Positions 59,333-64,000 of a stretch of DNA of 64,000 nucleotides are shown piece by piece. How positions within the stretch are numbered: position 1 is the first letter of the stretch; each line of letters opens with the position of its first letter. Source of the stretch: Salinivibrio sharmensis (GTDB lineage Bacteria; Pseudomonadota; Gammaproteobacteria; Enterobacterales; Vibrionaceae); contig NZ_MUFC01000010.1 of the NCBI RefSeq assembly GCF_001995985.1, positions 1 to 64,000 on the forward strand, in the 5' to 3' direction. The notes under the pieces were generated by a model. That model had not been told where the DNA came from, searched no databases, and was given only the letters and a program-made list of their open reading frames with translations. A program made the translations under genes and the position numbers.

Positions 59333-62300
59333 ATGCGATTTACCGACGTCTTTATCAAGAAACCCGTCTTGGCCTCCGTGGTGAGCCTATTCATTATCTT
59401 GCTCGGCTTACGCGCCATCACGGACATGAATGTGCGTCAATTCCCCGAGATCAAAAATGCAGTGGTCAGTGTCTCTACCACTTATATCGGTGCAGATGCC
59501 GACCTGATTCAAGGGTTTATCACCACGCCGTTAGAGCGTGAAATTGCTGCCTCTGAAGGGATTGATTACTTAGTCTCGACTTCAACCGCCGGTGTGAGCA
59601 CCATTGAGGCCTACTTGCGTCTGGATTACGATCCGAATGAAGCACTCACACAAATTGCCGCACAGGTGAATAAGGTGCGCTCTGAGCTACCTGATGATGC
59701 CCGTGAGCCCGTCGTTACCCTGCAGGTGGGGGAAACAGTCGCGGCTATGTACCTCGCGTTCTACTCTGACGTCCTCACTGACAATCAAATTACCGATTAC
59801 TTGGTCCGGGTGGTCGAGCCACAACTGTCGACGATTCCCGGTGTCCAGCGTGCTGATGTGTTAGGTGCCAGTAGCTTTGCGATGCGGATCTGGCTCGACT
59901 CGGTCAAAATGGCCGCTTACGATCTCACAGGCACGGATGTGATTGCCGCCCTGCGCAGCAATAATGTGCTTGCTACGCTGGGGCGCACCAAAGGCCAAGA
60001 CGTGGCGATTGATTTGAACGCTGCCACCGACATTCATGACGTTAAGCAGTTTGAAGATTTGGTGATCAGCAGTGATGGCCAATCTGTTGTGCGATTGAGT
60101 GATGTGGCGACCGTTGAGCTCGGCGCCGAAAGTTACCAAACGTCGGTGAACTTTAACGGGCTTGATGCCACCTTTATCGGCATCGAAGTCTCGCCAGATG
60201 CCAACGCGCTGGATGTGATTGAGGCGGTGAATCAGGTGTGGGATGCCGACATTACCACCCAATTGCCTCAAGGGTTATCGGCCTATATCGCCTATGATTC
60301 AACCGAGTATATTGATAACGCCATTGATGAAGTGGTGATATCGATTATTCTCGCCCTAGCCATCGTGGTGTTTGTCATCTATGGCTTTTTGGGGTCATTA
60401 CGCTCAGTGGTTATTCCTGCGGTCGCGATCCCCGTATCGCTCATCGGCACCTTCTTTTTAATGTGGCTACTAGGATTTTCCATCAACCTCCTGACACTGC
60501 TTGCCATGGTGCTTGCAATCGGTGTGGTGGTCGATGATGCGATTATCATGCTTGAAAACGTGCACCGCCATATCGAAGAAGGCAAAAGCCGAACACAAGC
60601 TGCGCTTGAGGGCGCGCGCGAACTGGCGTGGCCGATTATCACCATGTCGACCACCTTGGTCGCGGTATTCCTGCCCATCGGCTTTGTTGGTGGCTTAACT
60701 GGGGTACTGTTTGTTGAATTTGCCTTTACCCTCGCCGCATCGGTGATCTTATCCGGCGTGGTGGCGCTTACGCTCTCGCCTATGATGTGTGCCTATGTGC
60801 TTAAGCCCTATCAAGCGGACAAAGCGACCCAAGAGCGCTCCCTTGAGCACTGGCTGGATAAGCAGTTTGACCGATTGCATCATCGCTACCAACGCACACT
60901 CCATAGCTTGTTGAATACCAATGCGGTGATCCTCACGTTTGGCGCGATTGTTTTAGTGTCTTGCTATTTCCTGTTTATCACCAGTCCTTCTGAGCTTGAG
61001 CCCGCTGAAGACCAAGGGTTTGTGTTCTCCATACTCGAAGCCGACAGCCAATCCACGCTGGATGCGTTGTCTGCCAGTACTGACGAATTAAACCGACTGA
61101 TTGACGATGTACCAGAAATCGACAACGTCTTTATTATCAATGGCTCTGGCGGCACCAATAACGCAATCGCGGGTATTGTACTTGCGCCATGGGATGAGCG
61201 AGAGCGCAGTACCCAAGCGATCTTGGAAAACGAGATTCAACCCTTTATGGACAGCCAACCAAGCTTAAGTAGCTTTGCCTTGGTGCCTCCTTCACTGCCA
61301 TCTCCGGGCGGCGGCACACCGGTTGAATTTATTATCGGTTCAACACAACCCTTTGAAGCAATTAATGAAGTCGCGAACAATATCGTAGTCAAAGCGATGC
61401 AAACGGGGCGGTTTATCTTTGTCGATACCGATCTGAGCATTGACCGCCCCAAACAAACCGTCAACATTGACCGTGAAAAGGCGGCTTTGATGGGCGTGAG
61501 CATGCAACAGCTTGCGGCAGATATGGGCTCACTGTTATCTGGTGCGGATGCGGGACGCTTTTCACTTGAAAACCGCTCTTACCGAGTGATCCCCCAAGTT
61601 GCACGTAATGAACGTCTCACGCCAGAACAGTTGCGCCAGTTTTATACCCGCAACCAAGACGGTGAATTGGTTCAGCTATCAACGTTAGTGACCTTAGAAG
61701 AAAGTGTGCAGCCCCAAGCATTGCGCGGTTTTCAGCAGCTGAATGCGGTGAAAATTTCTGGTGTACCGCGCCCTGGCGTGCCCTTGGGGGAAGCGCTGGG
61801 TGTACTCGAAGAGATTGCGGCGACAGAATTGCCAGCAGGCTTTAGTGTCGATTATGCCGGACAGTCACGCCAGTTTATGAGCGAAGGCCAGCAACTGGTC
61901 GTGACCTTCTTCTTTGCTTTAATCGTGATTTTCTTGATCTTGGCGGCGCAGTTTGAGTCGTTTAAAAACGCGATCATTATTTTGGTCACCGTGCCAATGA
62001 GTGTCTGTGGCGCGCTGATATTTATCAGCCTCGGCTTTACCACCTTGAACATATACACCCAAGTCGGCTTACTCACCCTCGTTGGTCTGATTGCCAAACA
62101 CGGGATATTGATCGTCGAGTTCGCCAACCAGCTCCAACAAGAAGGACGGAGCAAACGTGAGGCGATTGAAGAAGCGACCGCCATCCGTTTACGCCCTATC
62201 TTGATGACCACGGCAGCGACGGTGCTCGCCATGATCCCGCTCTTGATTGCCTCAGGCGCCGGCGCAGGGGCCCGTTTTGCTATGGGGCTGGTGATTGCCA

Positions 62301-62425
62301 GTGGGATGACATTGGGCACCTTGTTCACCCTGTTCGTGGTGCCTGCCATGTATCTGTTCTTAGCCAAAACCATCACGCCGGCATCCACCGAGTTATCGCC
62401 AGCGAGCACGCACCATAGTGATTAA
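59333..62425 (+). CDS. RND multidrug efflux permease (HAE1 family)
   Basis: A 1030-residue AcrB-type proton-driven exporter with 12 membrane helices and two large periplasmic loops. It begins MRFTDVFIKKPVLASVVSLF; GVVVDDAIIMLENVHRHIEE in helix 4 carries the proton-relay aspartates, and GLIAKHGILIVEFANQLQQE is the helix 10 equivalent. The sequence belongs to the HAE1 class, and it resembles the Vibrio VexH group; I do not assign a symbol. Drug range unknown. It follows its adaptor by 10 bases and ends at a strong terminator. Confidence 0.93.
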   Translation: MRFTDVFIKKPVLASVVSLFIILLGLRAITDMNVRQFPEIKNAVVSVSTTYIGADADLIQGFITTPLEREIAASEGIDYLVSTSTAGVSTIEAYLRLDYDPNEALTQIAAQVNKVRSELPDDAREPVVTLQVGETVAAMYLAFYSDVLTDNQITDYLVRVVEPQLSTIPGVQRADVLGASSFAMRIWLDSVKMAAYDLTGTDVIAALRSNNVLATLGRTKGQDVAIDLNAATDIHDVKQFEDLVISSDGQSVVRLSDVATVELGAESYQTSVNFNGLDATFIGIEVSPDANALDVIEAVNQVWDADITTQLPQGLSAYIAYDSTEYIDNAIDEVVISIILALAIVVFVIYGFLGSLRSVVIPAVAIPVSLIGTFFLMWLLGFSINLLTLLAMVLAIGVVVDDAIIMLENVHRHIEEGKSRTQAALEGARELAWPIITMSTTLVAVFLPIGFVGGLTGVLFVEFAFTLAASVILSGVVALTLSPMMCAYVLKPYQADKATQERSLEHWLDKQFDRLHHRYQRTLHSLLNTNAVILTFGAIVLVSCYFLFITSPSELEPAEDQGFVFSILEADSQSTLDALSASTDELNRLIDDVPEIDNVFIINGSGGTNNAIAGIVLAPWDERERSTQAILENEIQPFMDSQPSLSSFALVPPSLPSPGGGTPVEFIIGSTQPFEAINEVANNIVVKAMQTGRFIFVDTDLSIDRPKQTVNIDREKAALMGVSMQQLAADMGSLLSGADAGRFSLENRSYRVIPQVARNERLTPEQLRQFYTRNQDGELVQLSTLVTLEESVQPQALRGFQQLNAVKISGVPRPGVPLGEALGVLEEIAATELPAGFSVDYAGQSRQFMSEGQQLVVTFFFALIVIFLILAAQFESFKNAIIILVTVPMSVCGALIFISLGFTTLNIYTQVGLLTLVGLIAKHGILIVEFANQLQQEGRSKREAIEEATAIRLRPILMTTAATVLAMIPLLIASGAGAGARFAMGLVIASGMTLGTLFTLFVVPAMYLFLAKTITPASTELSPASTHHSD

Positions 62426-62444
62426 TCGAAAAATCGTACCCATT

Positions 62445-62470
62445 GGGGCCACTGAAACGTGGCCCCTTTT
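62445..62470. terminator. Terminator after the RND pump gene
   Basis: GGGGCCAC and GTGGCCCC pair around TGAAAC, followed by TTTT. It lies 20 bases after the pump stop and 36 bases before the convergent LysR gene end. Confidence 0.85.
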
Positions 62471-62505
62471 ATATCGAAATCAGCCCTTTTATGCCTGATT
62501 ACGCG

Positions 62506-63399
62506 CTAAGAGGATGTAAAACGCGCGAGGACGAATTCCACCAACAATCGAACGCGCAAGGGCACTTGTTCTCGGTCTCGATAGAGCAAAAATAGCGTAC
62601 GCGCTCGACTGCACCATTGCGGCAACACGCGCTGTAATTCGCCCTGTTCTATCAAAGGTAGCGCGGAATAATCAGGAATATAGCCGATGCCAAATCCGGC
62701 TTGCACCGCATGGGTTAACATTTCAATTTCATCCACTTCGGCACGTATGCCCGTGGTGGCTTGATAATCAAACGCCTCCCCCGTTTGATGGTGTGTGAGC
62801 TCCCAAACCGTCATCGGATGACAAATCACCACCGGCTGACCACTCAGATCATTGGGTGAGCGCACGTCGTGATAGTCACTGTCAGGACTGGCACACAAAA
62901 TGAAGTGAATATCGGTGAGCGGCCGTGCAATCCAATTTTCTACCACTGGATTCCCGACTCGAAACACCACATCCATGCCTTCCGCTTCAATATCTATCAA
63001 GCTATTGGAAAAGTTAAGATCCAGTTGAATCTCGGGGTACTCACGCATAAAGTCGAAAAAGACGCAGCGTAAAAACTGCTTACCGGCATTGATCGGTGCG
63101 CTAATACGAATTTTGCCTTGGGGGTGATGTTTCTCACTGACGAGATCATCATTGAGTGCCTGCAACTCATCGAACAATCCTGCGGCACGATCAAAGTAGC
63201 GATGACCAATTTGGGTCAGCGAGATACGATGTGCATCGCGATTGAGTAAACGCAGAGCAAGATCCTGCTCAAGCTGGCGAATACGACGACTTAGGGTGGA
63301 TTGCGGCATGGCAAGCTGCTGCGCTGCGGCTTTAAAGCTCCCTAGCTGCGCCACGGTACAAAAACAGCGTAAATCGTCTAACGAATAGTTAGGTTTCAT
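62506..63399 (-). CDS. LysR-family transcriptional regulator
   Basis: A 297-residue LysR regulator: DLRCFCTVAQLGSFKAAAQQ, LAMPQSTLSRRIRQLEQDLA helix-turn-helix, then the effector domain (KIRISAPINAGKQFL, GFGIGYIPDYSALPLIEQGE). It is divergent from the DMT transporter gene across 90 bases, which probably it controls. TTCATATTTGGAA overlaps its own start codon and TTCATATTTTGAA recurs 39 bases on, a likely operator pair. Control of the RND pump is also possible. Confidence 0.88.
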   Translation of the reverse strand: MKPNYSLDDLRCFCTVAQLGSFKAAAQQLAMPQSTLSRRIRQLEQDLALRLLNRDAHRISLTQIGHRYFDRAAGLFDELQALNDDLVSEKHHPQGKIRISAPINAGKQFLRCVFFDFMREYPEIQLDLNFSNSLIDIEAEGMDVVFRVGNPVVENWIARPLTDIHFILCASPDSDYHDVRSPNDLSGQPVVICHPMTVWELTHHQTGEAFDYQATTGIRAEVDEIEMLTHAVQAGFGIGYIPDYSALPLIEQGELQRVLPQWCSRARTLFLLYRDREQVPLRVRLLVEFVLARFTSS

Positions 63400-63446
63400 A
63401 TTTGGAATCTACCGTTCTGATATTGCCGGTTTATTCATATTTTGAA
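63395..63446 (+). repeat. Two near-identical 13-base repeats in the LysR/DMT promoter region
   Basis: TTCATATTTGGAA (63395-63407) and TTCATATTTTGAA (63434-63446) differ at one base and are 39 bases apart. The second is an imperfect palindrome (TTCA...TGAA). The first covers the LysR start codon. LysR-type regulators usually bind two such sites between divergent genes. Confidence 0.45.
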
Positions 63447-63489
63447 ACTTATACACTAGCGCACATCACTCAACAAGTCAGGTCTTGCT

Positions 63490-64000
63490 ATGACAACTAC
63501 TGCTTCACTGTGGAAAGCCATTGCCCTTCTCATTTTATGTGCCTTTTTTTGGGGCAGCACTTTCCCAATTGGTAAAGATGCGCTGAATGAAGTGAATGCG
63601 CTCACCTTGGTCTTTTGGCGCTTTGCCGTCGCCGCAATTTGTCTAAGTTTTTATCTTAAGCTCACCCGAACCCGCGTCCCCACACTCAGCGCTAAACAAT
63701 GGCTGTGGGCGACTACCGTCAGCGCCGTGGGGATTGGCGGTCTTAACCTCTGTTTGTTCACTGGGCTCGAGTACACCCAAGCGACCAATGGGTCATTAAT
63801 CATGGCGCTCAGCCCGTTGGTGACTTCACTTATCGCCTGTATCGCGATTCGCGCATTGCCGCGTAAAGGGCAAGTTTTCAGCTTGGTGGTAAGTTTATCG
63901 GGCGTGCTCGTGGTAATCACCAATGGTCAATGGCAGATGCTCAGCCAATTAAACTTTAACCAAGGCGATCAGATGATTTTCACTGGCATGTTTGCATGGA
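63490..64000 (+). CDS. EamA/DMT-superfamily transporter (cut by window edge)
   Basis: ATG at 63490 opens 170 codons to the edge without a stop: MTTTASLWKAIALLILCAFF, then WGSTFPIGKDALNEVNALTL with LVFWRF, the EamA first-repeat signature. Four or five helices are seen and the rest is outside. EamA proteins export metabolites or amino acids. It is divergent from the LysR gene. Substrate unknown. Confidence 0.88.
   Translation, partial: MTTTASLWKAIALLILCAFFWGSTFPIGKDALNEVNALTLVFWRFAVAAICLSFYLKLTRTRVPTLSAKQWLWATTVSAVGIGGLNLCLFTGLEYTQATNGSLIMALSPLVTSLIACIAIRALPRKGQVFSLVVSLSGVLVVITNGQWQMLSQLNFNQGDQMIFTGMFAW

Noticed and set aside
61852-62409. 185-codon open frame opposite the end of the RND pump gene
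   Set aside because: Antisense shadow of a clear coding region, with no ribosome site or known motif.
1-64000. CRISPR arrays, tRNA or rRNA genes, prophage, toxin-antitoxin pairs or defence islands
   Set aside because: Looked for across the window. No regular spacer arrays, cloverleaf or rRNA sequence, phage genes or recognisable defence genes were seen.

Overview
The window looks like chromosomal DNA of a marine or halophilic member of the Vibrionaceae, with about 50% G+C. The evidence is the order purR, cyclic di-GMP riboswitch, tfoY; a HutX/HutZ/HutBCD haem system; panP in place of panD; two-gene sets such as a DUF3392 protein and a YciU protein; and Vibrio-type small proteins. The G+C content is higher than in most Vibrio species and would suit Salinivibrio, Grimontia or Enterovibrio, but the genus is an inference. 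I saw no rRNA, tRNA, CRISPR array or prophage. The only mobile DNA recognised is the 5' end of an IS30-family element at the left edge.

Layout. 1-5.4 kb: IS30 end, an AarF/ABC1 kinase-like gene, a Gfo/Idh/MocA oxidoreductase, a DUF3392 membrane protein, a DASH cryptochrome and an alpha/beta hydrolase. 5.4-13.3 kb: a YjiH transporter-like protein with an ArgR-like site, a degenerate nucleotidyltransferase-like orphan, YciU, EmrD, an ICMT-type methyltransferase, ribA behind a perfect Zur-type palindrome, and a coupled patatin/acetyltransferase pair. 13.3-19.3 kb: a 29-codon membrane peptide gene, a sodium:neurotransmitter-type symporter with an overlapping 33-residue MetS-like subunit, and a compact response regulator / histidine kinase / sugar-binding protein operon with no permease.

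19.4-26.3 kb is a glycerophosphodiester module: ugpQ-like phosphodiesterase and a DeoR regulator on the minus strand, divergent from ugpBAEC plus a HAD phosphatase. The intergenic region carries a Pho box and GTTCAT repeats. 26.5-30.0 kb: secreted protein, panP, lipoprotein and a DUF2947-like protein. 30.1-36.2 kb: haem uptake, with hutA-hutX-hutZ divergent from hutBCD around Fur boxes. 36.5-38.6 kb: purR and tfoY, the latter behind a clear GEMM-I cyclic di-GMP riboswitch. 38.8-45.1 kb: a VTT-membrane/flavoprotein disulfide reductase fusion followed by ynjB-ynjC-ynjD-ynjF.

45.1-51.0 kb: punR/punC with a LysR-type palindrome between them, then a minus-strand run of small genes (Blc lipocalin, hypothetical, DUF4336, VOC, O-methyltransferase; DOPA-dioxygenase-like pair). 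51.0-64.0 kb: peroxiredoxin, acyl-CoA synthetase, a TonB siderophore receptor with overlapping Fur boxes, a ProX-type deacylase coupled to a periplasmic binding protein, deaminase plus GNAT, an RND efflux pair, and a LysR regulator divergent from a DMT exporter cut by the window edge.

Much of the content is uptake and efflux under metal, phosphate or nucleotide control: Fur (haem, siderophore), Zur (ribA), PhoB (ugp), cyclic di-GMP (tfoY), PurR and PunR. The least explained pieces are the two-component system with its own orphan binding protein, the VTT-reductase/Ynj/CDP-alcohol transferase operon, the nucleotidyltransferase-like orphan and the 29-codon membrane peptide gene.
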